Positions 42,178-51,723 of a DNA stretch of 64,000 nt are shown in pieces (positions within the stretch are counted from its first letter, which is position 1; every line of letters begins with the position of its first letter). This stretch comes from Chloroflexi bacterium UBA6077 (GTDB lineage: Bacteria; Chloroflexota; UBA6077): positions 40,177 through 104,176 of the forward strand of contig DIXP01000059.1 of NCBI GenBank assembly GCA_002436065.1. Direction: 5' to 3'. A model generated the notes under the pieces. It saw only the letters and a program-made list of their open reading frames with translations. It was not told where the DNA came from and made no database searches. Both the position numbers and the translations under genes were made by a program.

Positions 42178-42310
42178 GTAGTGCAGGGCGCTCTGCCCTG
42201 CCGTCCGGTTGCCCTGTCTTGCGCCGTTGCCCATGGGTGCGAGCGCGGGCGGAGCAGGTGGTTGTGTGAATGTACGCCAACAGGTGGCAGGGCACAGGGC
42301 CCTGCACTAC
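42178..42310 (+). mobile_element. 133-bp MITE-like element, copy 1
   Basis: Ends in inverted repeats GTAGTGCAGGGC (42178-42189) and GCCCTGCACTAC (42299-42310). A second copy of equal length with about a dozen mismatches lies at 56788-56920. It contains no ORF of its own that I can support. Confidence 0.8.
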
Positions 42311-42386
42311 GGGGATTAGGGCAGAGATCCGTGCGCTCCCGGCACAAGGTGGCTTCGACGCCTGCCATGGGTGCCTTGGTGGGGTG

Positions 42387-43028
42387 CTAGTCGGGTCTGG
42401 GGATGCAGAACTTCTCTCCAAGCCGCGCGTAGTTGTTGCCCCCAAGCCGCAGCAGGGGGTCGTGCTCGGTGGCGTCCACGGTTATCCTGTTGTTCTTCTC
42501 GGGGTTTATCGACACGATCCGGTCGTCCAGCCAGACCTTGTGCACCTGTCCGAAGATGAGGGTCTGGGGGGCCTGGCCGATCCCCATGGTCATGAAGCGG
42601 GAGCAGGCGAAGGCTACCCTGGCCCCCTCCAGCCTCGGCACCGGCCAATCCTCGAACTCCGCCAGCGGTAGCCCAACCTTGGTCACCTCGCTCACCCCAT
42701 GAGGCAGGGTAGCGGAGGAGTCGCTCACCTGTTGGGCGAGGTCCCAAGGTGCCACGTGCACCACGAAGCGGGGGCGCTGCTGGATGTTGGCCAGGGTGTC
42801 CTTCGGGGTGGTGCGCTCCTTGGCGCCGGGGCCGATGGAGAAGAAGAGTATGGGTGGGTTCTCGCACACCACGTTGAACAGTGAGAAGGGGGCCAGGTTC
42901 CAGCGGTTCTCCGGCGCCCGATCCTCCCCGTTATCCGTGACGACCCAGGCGATTGGGCGAGGTATGACCGTCTGCATCATCAGATGGTAGACGGAATGGG
43001 ACGATAGTTTGGACATATCCACGTACAT
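42387..43028 (-). CDS. Flavin reductase-like (FMN-binding split barrel) protein
   Basis: A 213-residue protein of the flavin reductase-like family: IPRPIAWVVT near residue 24, NLAPFSLFNVVCENPPILFFSIGP (the substrate/FMN loop, shown by NLAPFS and PPILFFS), DTLANI, RFVVHVAP and a C-terminal IPRPD. Family members bind FMN and reduce flavins or act in oxidoreductase pathways. ATG 43028 is chosen because TGGAGCG lies upstream; the frame extends 17 residues further. A shorter relative is at 55786. Confidence 0.83.
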   Translation of the reverse strand: MYVDMSKLSSHSVYHLMMQTVIPRPIAWVVTDNGEDRAPENRWNLAPFSLFNVVCENPPILFFSIGPGAKERTTPKDTLANIQQRPRFVVHVAPWDLAQQVSDSSATLPHGVSEVTKVGLPLAEFEDWPVPRLEGARVAFACSRFMTMGIGQAPQTLIFGQVHKVWLDDRIVSINPEKNNRITVDATEHDPLLRLGGNNYARLGEKFCIPRPD

Positions 43029-43355
43029 GTATGACGCTCCATTCGGGGGTGGCTGGTCTTCCAGCGGGTTGTGCCGCAAAGCATTCTACTTGAGGCCCCC
43101 CTGTGTCAAGGCGCCGAGGGACGCGCCGGCATTAGAGTTGAGACAGGGATACTGCAGCGAGGCCAGCAAGCGGGACTGCTGAAGGACGGTAGAGCATGGT
43201 TCAGATGGATGCCAAGGCGCTACGGTTGTGATATAACGTACATCTACATTGTCCGGTGGTTACACGTACCCTCAGCGATCCCAGCGCATCCAACGGCCAC
43301 GGCGGGCCGGCTCTGTCGTATCCATGTCACCGTGATCTGTCCGAGGGACAAAGCT
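43029..43355 (+). other. Gap before the defence island
   Basis: The open frame from 43071 across this gap has no resemblance to a protein until GTG 43356. GATATAAC near 43230 is a weak -10 candidate. I see no RNA gene or repeat. Confidence 0.35.
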
Positions 43356-43526
43356 GTGATCAACGACGCCACCACTCTCAGCCAGCTTGAATCCCACCTT
43401 TGGGAAGCCGCCAACATCCTGCGCGGCCCTGTGGATGCCGCCGACTTCAAGAGCTACGTCTTTCCACTGCTCTTCGGTGACATCATCGCCAAGCATAGTC
43501 TCGCCGTCAGAGGGCCTCGCCATTGA
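43356..43526 (+). pseudogene. hsdM: N-terminal stump of a type I restriction methyltransferase (HsdM)
   Basis: From GTG 43356 (GAGGGAC upstream) the product reads V-I-N-D-A-T-T-L, then QLESHLWEAANILRGP and VDAADFKSYVFPLLF, which is the conserved opening of HsdM N-terminal helical domains. Full HsdM proteins are about 500 residues. Here homology stops at residue 40 and the frame ends after 56 residues, its stop TGA overlapping the TTG start of the DUF4062 gene. The methylase domain, hsdS and hsdR are absent. It looks like the scar left when a type I system was replaced by, or recombined with, the downstream genes. Confidence 0.75.
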
Positions 43527-45067
43527 GTGAAAAGCTCCGAGTGTTCGTTAGTTCGGCGCAGAGGGAGTTGGAGGACGAGCGGGTCATCGTCCAGAATCTG
43601 CTGAACACCGACCCCTTCCTCTCGGCTCACTGCGCATCCGTGCTCTACGAGTTCGAGCCAGCCTCGCCGGATAGGGCACTGGAGGGATGCCTCAGCTCGC
43701 TGGACGACTGCCAGCTCTATCTGCTGATTGTGGCAACACAGTACGGGACCCTGGTGAGTGATGTCTCCATCACGCATGCTGAATACCGTCGCGCCAAAGA
43801 GAAGGAGCTCCCCGTCCTGGCCTTCATCAAAGGTGAGCGCGGTGTCCCGCGCGAGGCCGGCACCGATGCGCTGCTTAGAGAATTGGATGCGGACGGACCG
43901 AAGTACAAGCGATTCGGCAATGTTATCGAACTGCAGAAGGAGGTTCGTGCCGCCCTGGTCAAGCTGCTCAAGGAGCGGTATGGGATCACCCCTTCCAGTG
44001 ATGAGAATGAGATAGCTGCGCAGACCATCGAGGCGACCTCTACCTTCGAGTCCCTGCGGCTGACGCGTGTGCGATGGAAGGAGATTGACCACGAGGTGGC
44101 CCGGCGGTTGGTCTCCGTGGCGGAGGGCAAGAGTCCCGCTGACCTTTCCGCCGCTGAGTTGCTCGCTGGGGCATCACTGCGAGGTCTCGTCTGGCATGAC
44201 CCGCAGGCTGGAGACCATTACTCCACTGCTGCTGGTATCTTGCTTCTCTGCCGCGATCCATCGGCAGTCTTCCCGCAATGCCGAATCCTTGCAGACGCGT
44301 ACCGTGGTGCCGAAGCCGATGGCGATCCGCGCGACCACGAAGACATCCGTGGTCCCATACCGCTGACGGTCGACCGCGCCATCGCCTTCATCGATCGCAA
44401 CACCCGCCATCCTATGAAGGTGGTTGGGCTGAACCGGGTTCGTCTGGACGAGTACCCTGTCGAGGCGTTGCGAGAGGCCCTGGTCAACGCCGTGGTGCAC
44501 CGGCAATACGAGGATGCAGGGCGAAAAATCCTTCTTGAACTGTTCTCCGACCGGGTGGTCCTTTCGAGCCCCGGCCTACCACCTGCACCCATTACGATAG
44601 CCAACTTGCGCAAAGGCAAGTATCGTCCTTGCTCGCGTAATCCTGTTCTTGCCCAGTGCCTCTCCTACTTTCATCGTATCGAGGAGCGCGGCAGCGGTTT
44701 CCGCCGGATGCATGACCTGATGCTCAATCATGGCTTAGACCCAATCCTCCTTGGCACGGACACAGGCTACTTCCAGGTCACCTTCCTCGGCCCGGGCGAC
44801 GATATCGGCCGGATCCGGGTACCGGAGGGCAAACTCCTAGTCACGCCATCCGTCGAGTCGAGGCTGAACGAGCGGCAGCGGAGGATTCTCGCACAAGCGC
44901 TTGAGAACGGCTCGGTATCCACCAGTTGGTGCATGGAAACCCTTGGGGTTGTCAGGGATACGGCCCATCGCGACCTGCTCGGGCTGGTAAAACTGGGCCT
45001 TTTGGTCCGCAGAGGGTCAGGCCGTGCAGCGAAATATGTGCCGAGGGAAGCGGGTCTCGCACAATGA
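43523..45067 (+). CDS. DUF4062 protein with GHKL-like ATPase and winged-helix domains
   Basis: A 514-residue protein. Residues 1-95 are a DUF4062 domain (KLRVFVSSAQRELEDER, then LYLLIVATQYGT and THAEYRRAKEKELPVLAFIK), a TIR-like alpha/beta fold. Residues about 250-420 resemble the ATPase part of the RecG-like/AlbA regulator group (EYPVEALREALVNAVVHRQYE, shown by REALVNAVVHR; then IEERGSGFRRM). A winged helix ends the protein (about 445-510). Such proteins occur in defence islands. It begins at TTG 43523, four-base overlapping the hsdM stump, and its stop overlaps a small ORF before the helicase-nuclease gene, suggesting one operon. Confidence 0.8.
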   Translation: MSEKLRVFVSSAQRELEDERVIVQNLLNTDPFLSAHCASVLYEFEPASPDRALEGCLSSLDDCQLYLLIVATQYGTLVSDVSITHAEYRRAKEKELPVLAFIKGERGVPREAGTDALLRELDADGPKYKRFGNVIELQKEVRAALVKLLKERYGITPSSDENEIAAQTIEATSTFESLRLTRVRWKEIDHEVARRLVSVAEGKSPADLSAAELLAGASLRGLVWHDPQAGDHYSTAAGILLLCRDPSAVFPQCRILADAYRGAEADGDPRDHEDIRGPIPLTVDRAIAFIDRNTRHPMKVVGLNRVRLDEYPVEALREALVNAVVHRQYEDAGRKILLELFSDRVVLSSPGLPPAPITIANLRKGKYRPCSRNPVLAQCLSYFHRIEERGSGFRRMHDLMLNHGLDPILLGTDTGYFQVTFLGPGDDIGRIRVPEGKLLVTPSVESRLNERQRRILAQALENGSVSTSWCMETLGVVRDTAHRDLLGLVKLGLLVRRGSGRAAKYVPREAGLAQ

Positions 45068-45288
45068 AATCATCCGATAATCATCCGACGAATCGCCGTA
45101 ATCATCCGATTTCGGCTAGTGACCCGATCAGGCGGATGGATGATGATTCCAGGGTGCTTGCCGGTTTGCAGAGCAATCTTGAGGTCCGTAGTCATAAGGG
45201 TCAATGGGTGTCGTTATGCGCCGTTGCAGTGCGAAATCAGAATGCAGCAACGTGGAGTGTGGAGTATGGAAGTCACGACCAATACTAA
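45064..45288 (+). CDS. Small ORF between the two defence genes
   Basis: ATG 45064 overlaps the previous stop (ATGA) and gives 74 residues beginning M-K-S-S-D-N-H-P with the repeated words NHPTNRRNHP. No family is recognised. The coding potential is uncertain: the same bases carry three direct repeats ATCATCCGA. It may be a translated coupling leader or a leftover of an originally longer upstream protein. Confidence 0.3.
   Translation: MKSSDNHPTNRRNHPISASDPIRRMDDDSRVLAGLQSNLEVRSHKGQWVSLCAVAVRNQNAATWSVEYGSHDQY
45069..45109 (+). promoter_or_regulatory. Three direct repeats ATCATCCGA at helical spacing
   Basis: ATCATCCGA starts at 45069, 45080 and 45101, that is 11 and 21 bases apart, close to one and two turns of DNA. 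They lie between the winged-helix gene and the helicase gene and could be binding sites for the winged-helix protein. Confidence 0.4.
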
Positions 45289-45301
45289 GAGGCTAAGCGC
45301 C

Positions 45302-48300
45302 ATGGATATCGAGACAGACCGGCTCCTCTCCCTTATTGATTTTGCTCAGCAATCTGCGCGCCTGCGGAGCAAGCCCGCGGCCAGCGTTGCTGCGCACGGC
45401 CTTGTCGCTTTCCATGAATACCAGATGCAAGCACTACCTGGCATTCGTGTGAACACTAACGGTGCCGAGGATGAAGACGAAATCTGGCTTACCGTTGAGC
45501 GGCTTCGAGAAACAATGCCTCCGGAAATCACCAACTCGGTGCTCCGGCCGTGGGTGCAAATGGCACAAGGCCCAGATGAGGAACCTCGGCTACTTCAGTC
45601 CACCGATGGCGAAAGCTTGATTGCAGCGGGCACTCATTGTTCGTCGGCAACTGTATCCGAGCTAGGCAAGCCACGAATTGATCCTGAAGCCACCGTCATC
45701 CTCTCTGACTACGACGGCGCTGCGCGGGTCCGGGCTCTGTTTGTCACCTATCTCGACACCAAGTGGCGGCCTTGGGCTACGGAAGAGAGACTTCGCCTCG
45801 AAACCATTAAGCTTTACTCCAAGCTCTTCACGCTGAAGCGTCAGATCGAGGGCGACATCATCGAAGCACAGATCGAGCTTGTTTGGGGGGTAGGTCTTGG
45901 GATCTGGAAGTTCCAAGGTACCACGGTGAGTTATCCATTGATTGGGCGGCTGGTCGAGATGTCACTGAATCCTGAGACAGCAGAAGTGGAAATCCGGCCA
46001 CGCGACGTTGACGCCCGGCTTGAGATTGACTGGTACGCCTCTGTCGATAACCCCGGTGTCCCCGACTTGGAGAAGGCGGCGAAGGAGTTTTTCGGGAACG
46101 CCACGACGACCTTTTCTCCGTTCGACTGCAGCACCTTCGAGCCTCTGCTGCGCACGGCCGTCACCAACCTTGACTCAAACGGCATATACTGGCCAAACCA
46201 AGTCCCGGCGGGGGACCGCGAGCTGCCCAAGCCCGACGACAAGCTCAAAGTCACGGATACATGGGTGCTCTTTGCGCGCCCGCGCTCCAACAGCCTGTTT
46301 CTGCAGGACCTGGAGAAGCTGAAGAAGCAAGCCGAAGAGACCGACACCTACCCATCCGCAGTGGCGGCGGTCGTGACAGACCCTGACACCACGAACCCTG
46401 TCGTCGAGCTGCCGTCCTTCCGCGGCGTGTCCGCCACGTATCACGCCGAACACAGCTCGGGCAGCAAGAAGGCGCGCGACCTCTACTTTCCGAAGCCCTT
46501 CAACGACGAGCAGGTCCGCATCATTCAGTTGTTGGAGGTTTCCGATGGCGTCGTCGTGCAGGGTCCACCTGGCACCGGCAAGACGCACACCATTGCTAAT
46601 GTTATCTGCCACTATCTGGCCGAGGGTAGACGAGTACTCGTGACCTCGATGAAGGATCCAGCCCTTGCCGTGCTGCAGGAGCACCTACCTGCTGAGATCC
46701 GTCCTCTCGCAATTCCGCTGTTGACCAGCGAGCAGGAGGGCATGAAGCAGTTCGAGCACGCCATCCACAAGATCGCATCTGAGGTTCAAGGTCTTGACCG
46801 TGGCAGTACGGCGCGAGCTATCAACCATCTGACAGAATCCATCGACGCGCTCCATGGCAAGCTTGCCAGCATCGACCGCAAGATTGCGGAGTGGGCGAAG
46901 CTCAACCTCGCTAAAGTCACGCTGAACACTGAGGAAATCGAACCACAAGATGCGGCGCGTGAAGTGGTCGAAAACTCGGCACAATTCGAATGGATTCCAG
47001 ATGCGCTCGGCGTCGAGCCGGAATTCGCACCGCAGTTTTCAGATGCAGACATTGTCCGGCTGCGGGAGACACGTCGCATCCTGGGTCGAGATATTGATTA
47101 CCTCGATGCCTCTCTGCCCCAGCTCGTCGAGTTTCCTGACTCCAAGACGCTGCTCGAAATCCACCAGGATCTGTCCCAATTTGAAAAGCTGAAACAGGGT
47201 GTGGAGAACGGCGACGTTCCCGCGCTTGCCGACTCCAGCCAGGAGACGCTCGCCCTCGCACACCAGCTCCTCACGCACATTGAGACGCTACAGAATCTGC
47301 GCGACGAGGTCGTGGAGGCAGATCGACCTTGGATGGTTGCCATGCGTCAACGGCTGCTGCGGCGTGCCGGCGGCGACGACCTTCTGCAGATACTGGAAGC
47401 ACTCGGAGCCGAGCTAGAGCAGGCTGACGAGCAGCGCAAGGCGTTTCTTGAGCGGCCAGTTACAACACTAGCAGGCATCGAGCTTGACACCGAACTCGTA
47501 GAGGCAGTGGACAATCTCGCCGAGGGCAAGAGACCCTTTGGGCTGAAAGGTCTGTTTGGGAAGACCGAGCAGAAGAAGCAGATCGACAGCATTCGCGTTC
47601 TCGGCAATTCACCCGTTGACGCCGAGGGATGGAAGCATGTAGCAAACTATCTGGCATGGTTGAACTCCCTGCGTAGACTGACCCTACGATGGAATGCTCT
47701 TACCTGTGAGCTTCCTCTGGAAGCTGTGCCAGACGACAAGCCGGAAAGCGCCTTGGTTGCTGCTCAGAGTTATGCTCTCTACCGCAAGGTGAAAGACGTT
47801 ATGGCGGCGGAAGGCACACTCCCCAGTGCGGCCTCTTGCGTCTTCCCGACTTGGCCTCATGTCCGTGAAGTAGCGGATGATGCTCAGCGCCTGATTGAAC
47901 TGGAGAGGGCACTTCGGCACCACCTCACGAAGAGCCGCTTGGCCAATGTATGGGTCAACAAGGAACGGGTCCAGAAGGTGCTGGAAGGCCGAACCGGCCG
48001 GGTCATTGACGACATCCGCCGCTTCCTCGCCGAGACCCTTGGCAATCCGGCGGTTACGGACGCAGGGATGCAGGCCGAGTGGTCGGCGCTGATGGCGGAA
48101 CTCTCGCGCGTGCTGAGCTTGGGCACACATCTCGCCGCCGTGCGCGAGGTCTGCGACAAGGTGGATGTCTCGGGGGCACCACAGTATGCCGCGGTGCTCA
48201 AGCAACCGATTGCGGGCACAGTAGATCGTTTGCTTCCGGACAACTGGCGCAAAGCTTGGCGCTTGAGGCGGCTCGCCACTTACCTTGAGTCGATTGATGC

Positions 48301-50617
48301 GGAGGAAGAGCTGAAGAGACTGGCGAAAGACCGCCAGGATGTCGAAATCAACTTGTCACGGGCCTACCGCGACGTTGTGGTGAAGCGTACATGGCTCAAG
48401 CTTGCAGAGAATGCTTCCCCGAGGATCCGGGCCGCCCTGCAGTCATACCTTAGCGCCATCCAAAAGATCGGCAAAGGCACGGGCAAGCGGGCGGTGCGAT
48501 ACCGGCACGATGCACGCGTCGCAGCCTCCGATGCGAATCCGGCGGTGCCATGCTGGATAATGGCCCACTATCGGGTTTCGGAATCGTTGCCTGCTGATCT
48601 GGGTTGCTTCGATCTTGTCATCATCGACGAAGCATCCCAGTCCGATCTCACTGCTTTGCCTTCTCTCCTGAGGGCCAAAAAGGCGCTGATCGTCGGCGAC
48701 GACAAGCAGGTCTCGCCCGAGGGGGTAGGTCTCGAAGAGGAGAAGGTTCGCAGCCTCATGAACCGCTTCCTCGGCAGCCAGGTGGAGATCTACCGGCCGC
48801 AGATGTCGCCGGAGCGCTCCATCTACGATCTGTTCAAAGTGGTGTTTGCCAAGAGCGCAGTGATGTTGAAAGAGCACTTCCGCTGTGTAGGCCCAATCAT
48901 CGAGTATTCCAAGCGTGAGTTCTACGGTCACGAACTGCGGCCGCTGCGCTTGCCGAAAGCCTCCGAGCGTCTGGACCCACCCCTCATCGACGTGGTGGTG
49001 GCAGACGGGTACCGCAGGGGCGACGTGAATTTGCCCGAGGCTCGCTTCATCGTCGATGAAATCAAGGCGATTGTGGCAGACCCGAACATGGGCGGTCGTT
49101 CCATCGGCGTCGTCTCGCTGCTCGCGGACAAACAGGCTCGGGAGATATGGGATCGGCTGACCGACGAGCTCGGGCCGGAAGTCATGCAGGGCCATCGCAT
49201 CACTTGTGGCGATGCACGGACGTTTCAGGGCAAAGAGCGCGACATCATGTTTCTCTCGATGGTGTCGGCGCCTAATGACGTGGGCGCGCCGCTCTCCCGC
49301 GACACCTTCGCCCAGCGTTTCAATGTGGCAGCTTCGCGCGCGAGGGACCGGATGTACCTGGTGCGTTCGGTGGAACTGGAGCATCTGAGTGATGCGGACA
49401 AGTTGCGTCACAATCTCATCGCTCACTTCGCTGCACCCTTCGTGCAGGATGAGGCGCGTGTGGAAGACCTACGAGAGCTGTGTGAATCCAGGTTCGAGCT
49501 GGAGATGTACGACGAACTCACGCAGCGTGGCTACAGGGTGACACCACAAGTAAGGGTTGGCCAGCGCCGCATCGATATGGTCGTGGAAGGGCACAACGAC
49601 TCTCGGCTGGCGGTCGAGTGCGACGGCGACAAGTATCACAGCGCGGACAAGTGGACCGACGATATGCAGCGCCAGCGTGAGTTGGAGCGTGCCGGCTGGG
49701 TGTTCTGGCGCTGCTTCGCCTCCGCCTTCATCCGCCGGCGAGAGGCCGTGCTGGGCGATCTATTCAAGACGTTGGACGAGCGTGGCATCGAACTGATTGG
49801 AGCCGAAGGCGCGCCGAGGAGCGTGCACACCGAACACCGTGTTGTGTGTGCTTACGCTGAATCGACTGTTGAGCACAGTAGCTCAAAGCCTATGGGTGTC
49901 ATTGAGGATGCCCTCGTGCCGACTTCCATTGAGGGGTCGGTGTCAGACAGCCCAGTGAGAGGAACACCCCCGGTAGCAGCCCAGTTGTATCCATCGACTG
50001 GCAGTGGAGGTCTCTTTGATAGTGATAGCGGACGGGTTTACGCTTCTTCGCTGAGGTTCCGAGACACCAATATGTCATTCAGCGATTATGTGGAGTACGC
50101 TGGTCCTTTGGGGAATGATCCTCGTAACGCTAGCGCGCATGCAGTCTCAGAAGGAATTGTCCGGATCGTTGGAACCGAAGGCCCGGTGGTTGCGAAGCGT
50201 GCCTACGACATTTACCTGAGAGGCTGCGGCATCAAGCGGTTGGGACATGAACTCAAGAGCACGATGAACAAGGCGCTTTCGTATGCCATTCAACGGGGGC
50301 GCGTGGTTTGTGAAGATGAGGCAGGTAAGAGCGACCTGATCAACTCTGTGGTTAGAGTAAAGGGATGCCCACCGATCCGATTGCGAAGCAGAGGACCTCG
50401 CTCATTCGAGGAGATTCCGCCGAGTGAGCTGCAAGCTGTTGCAAGGTATTTGTTGGAACGCAACGGTTTCGTCCGTGGCAATGATGAGCATCTGCGGGCG
50501 GTGTTGGAGTTCTTTGATCTCAAGCGACTGACCACGCAGGTCGGGATGACATTGCTGGAGATCCTAGAGAAGGACTTCCCGTACGTGGATGAGTTCTTGA
50601 GTAGCATGCATAAATGA
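45302..50617 (+). CDS. SF1 helicase-nuclease (DUF4011/DUF3320 type), putative defence protein
   Basis: A 1771-residue protein. The N-terminal 390 residues are a substrate-recognition or DUF4011-like part. The helicase core starts with Walker A VVQGPPGTGKTHTIAN (about 420), then a long coiled insert of about 600 residues, Walker B LVIIDEASQSDL (about 1110), the motif GDDKQVSPEGVG, and AAA_12 motifs (GDARTFQGKERDIMFLS, RFNVAASRARDRMYLV). A Vsr/DUF559-like (MTES_1575-type) nuclease domain follows at about 1400-1500: QRRIDMVVEG and the catalytic AVECDGDKYH. The C-terminus resembles DUF3320. All helicase and nuclease motifs look intact. ATG 45302 follows AGAGG nine bases upstream; ATG 45266 is possible. 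Related helicases act in anti-phage systems. Confidence 0.85.
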   Translation: MDIETDRLLSLIDFAQQSARLRSKPAASVAAHGLVAFHEYQMQALPGIRVNTNGAEDEDEIWLTVERLRETMPPEITNSVLRPWVQMAQGPDEEPRLLQSTDGESLIAAGTHCSSATVSELGKPRIDPEATVILSDYDGAARVRALFVTYLDTKWRPWATEERLRLETIKLYSKLFTLKRQIEGDIIEAQIELVWGVGLGIWKFQGTTVSYPLIGRLVEMSLNPETAEVEIRPRDVDARLEIDWYASVDNPGVPDLEKAAKEFFGNATTTFSPFDCSTFEPLLRTAVTNLDSNGIYWPNQVPAGDRELPKPDDKLKVTDTWVLFARPRSNSLFLQDLEKLKKQAEETDTYPSAVAAVVTDPDTTNPVVELPSFRGVSATYHAEHSSGSKKARDLYFPKPFNDEQVRIIQLLEVSDGVVVQGPPGTGKTHTIANVICHYLAEGRRVLVTSMKDPALAVLQEHLPAEIRPLAIPLLTSEQEGMKQFEHAIHKIASEVQGLDRGSTARAINHLTESIDALHGKLASIDRKIAEWAKLNLAKVTLNTEEIEPQDAAREVVENSAQFEWIPDALGVEPEFAPQFSDADIVRLRETRRILGRDIDYLDASLPQLVEFPDSKTLLEIHQDLSQFEKLKQGVENGDVPALADSSQETLALAHQLLTHIETLQNLRDEVVEADRPWMVAMRQRLLRRAGGDDLLQILEALGAELEQADEQRKAFLERPVTTLAGIELDTELVEAVDNLAEGKRPFGLKGLFGKTEQKKQIDSIRVLGNSPVDAEGWKHVANYLAWLNSLRRLTLRWNALTCELPLEAVPDDKPESALVAAQSYALYRKVKDVMAAEGTLPSAASCVFPTWPHVREVADDAQRLIELERALRHHLTKSRLANVWVNKERVQKVLEGRTGRVIDDIRRFLAETLGNPAVTDAGMQAEWSALMAELSRVLSLGTHLAAVREVCDKVDVSGAPQYAAVLKQPIAGTVDRLLPDNWRKAWRLRRLATYLESIDAEEELKRLAKDRQDVEINLSRAYRDVVVKRTWLKLAENASPRIRAALQSYLSAIQKIGKGTGKRAVRYRHDARVAASDANPAVPCWIMAHYRVSESLPADLGCFDLVIIDEASQSDLTALPSLLRAKKALIVGDDKQVSPEGVGLEEEKVRSLMNRFLGSQVEIYRPQMSPERSIYDLFKVVFAKSAVMLKEHFRCVGPIIEYSKREFYGHELRPLRLPKASERLDPPLIDVVVADGYRRGDVNLPEARFIVDEIKAIVADPNMGGRSIGVVSLLADKQAREIWDRLTDELGPEVMQGHRITCGDARTFQGKERDIMFLSMVSAPNDVGAPLSRDTFAQRFNVAASRARDRMYLVRSVELEHLSDADKLRHNLIAHFAAPFVQDEARVEDLRELCESRFELEMYDELTQRGYRVTPQVRVGQRRIDMVVEGHNDSRLAVECDGDKYHSADKWTDDMQRQRELERAGWVFWRCFASAFIRRREAVLGDLFKTLDERGIELIGAEGAPRSVHTEHRVVCAYAESTVEHSSSKPMGVIEDALVPTSIEGSVSDSPVRGTPPVAAQLYPSTGSGGLFDSDSGRVYASSLRFRDTNMSFSDYVEYAGPLGNDPRNASAHAVSEGIVRIVGTEGPVVAKRAYDIYLRGCGIKRLGHELKSTMNKALSYAIQRGRVVCEDEAGKSDLINSVVRVKGCPPIRLRSRGPRSFEEIPPSELQAVARYLLERNGFVRGNDEHLRAVLEFFDLKRLTTQVGMTLLEILEKDFPYVDEFLSSMHK

Positions 50618-51026
50618 CACTTCGCGTGGTTTCGAATGATCCAGGAGAACCCCAAGGTGCCGTCGATGAGCACAGGCGTGACAGGAGAGAACGCCTATCA
50701 AGTCAGTGAGTCTGACCGTCATTTTCGGCGCGCGCAGCTTGTCGGCAAGTCGTTCCAGGACTCCCTCCGTGACAGGGCTACCCTCCCGCTGAGCCGCATC
50801 GGCCTCGGCAGGTTGACTGGCTCGCCAGAAGGCTCGTCCTTCCGGTACACTCTCTCGGTGTCCACAGTAGCAAACCACGCTCAGATCTCCCTTCTTCGGC
50901 ACACAGCTTGCGGGAGCGCCCGATAGCAGGCTGGAAATCCCGCCCTCACGGCCTTTGACATCGGCGATGGGCAGGGCTAGACTCTCCCTGTCGGGCATTG
51001 GGGGCGGTCAGTTGAGGATGTGGACG
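50618..51026 (+). other. Gap after the defence island, no supported gene
   Basis: Open frames exist on both strands (50636-50926 plus, 50564-50998 minus) but neither has a ribosome site or recognisable sequence. It probably contains the right junction of the island. Confidence 0.35.
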
Positions 51027-51707
51027 ATGGCCGAAGGTATCGTTGCCAGGGGAGAGAAGACCACCATCCGCTGGTTCGAGAGGGCCGATGTGGACAAGCG
51101 CCAGCGCTGGACCCGCCACACCGACCCTCTGTACAGCCACAACGATCCTCGTCCGATGGTGGGTCGCGAGCGGGATCTCTGGTTCCTGGAGCGCAGCTCC
51201 AGCTCCAGCTATCGAATGTTCGCCGTCGATGATCTTCAAGAGGAGATGATCGGCTGGATAACCCTTCGCAACATCAACAAGAGCGCGGGCACCAGCGTAC
51301 TGGGTATCGCCATAGAGCCCACGCGGATGAGCCAGGGCCTGGGGACCGATGCCCTCATGGCCTTCCTCGACTACTATTTCAGATCCCTGGGCTTCCGCGA
51401 GATGTGGCTCGACGTGGCAGCCTTCAACCTCCGAGGCATTCGCTGCTATGAGAAGTGCGGCTTCCGGTTCGTTGGAAAGCATTGGACGGAGCACCCAACT
51501 TCCGCCTTTCCCGCGGTTCTCTCAGACCAGAAATACAAGGATATCGCCCACTACTTCCGGCGAAGCATGTTAGGGGTAGAGGTTCTCTACCTGGACATGG
51601 TGGTTGACCGCACTTCCTACTACCGGCAGAAGGCTGCCAACAAGAACGCTGGGGACTCGGGCGAGGAGTCTGGAAGGCTCCACCAGCGCCGGGTCGCGAG
51701 CTGGTAG
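51027..51707 (+). CDS. GNAT-family N-acetyltransferase
   Basis: A 226-residue protein of the RimJ/RimL-like GNAT group: TIRWFERADVDKRQRW near the N-terminus, IGWITLRNINKSAGTSVLGIAI (strands 2-4), the acetyl-CoA loop RMSQGLGTDALMAFLDYYF (about 115-133) and FNLRGIRCYEKCGFRFVG (about 150-167), a standard C-terminal GNAT pattern. It should use acetyl-CoA to acylate an amine; the substrate is unknown. The final 40 residues are hydrophilic. ATG 51027 with GAGG nine bases upstream is preferred over ATG 51018. Confidence 0.85.
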   Translation: MAEGIVARGEKTTIRWFERADVDKRQRWTRHTDPLYSHNDPRPMVGRERDLWFLERSSSSSYRMFAVDDLQEEMIGWITLRNINKSAGTSVLGIAIEPTRMSQGLGTDALMAFLDYYFRSLGFREMWLDVAAFNLRGIRCYEKCGFRFVGKHWTEHPTSAFPAVLSDQKYKDIAHYFRRSMLGVEVLYLDMVVDRTSYYRQKAANKNAGDSGEESGRLHQRRVASW

Positions 51708-51723
51708 AGGCTACTTCCATACC

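Noticed and set aside
42178..42390. ORFs inside the 133-bp repeat (also at 56788-56920).
   Set aside because: They are frames through an inverted-repeat element, not conserved between copies as proteins.
50564..50998. A 144-codon minus-strand ORF with several Cys pairs after the helicase gene.
   Set aside because: No ribosome site and no recognisable family; it overlaps the end of the helicase gene.
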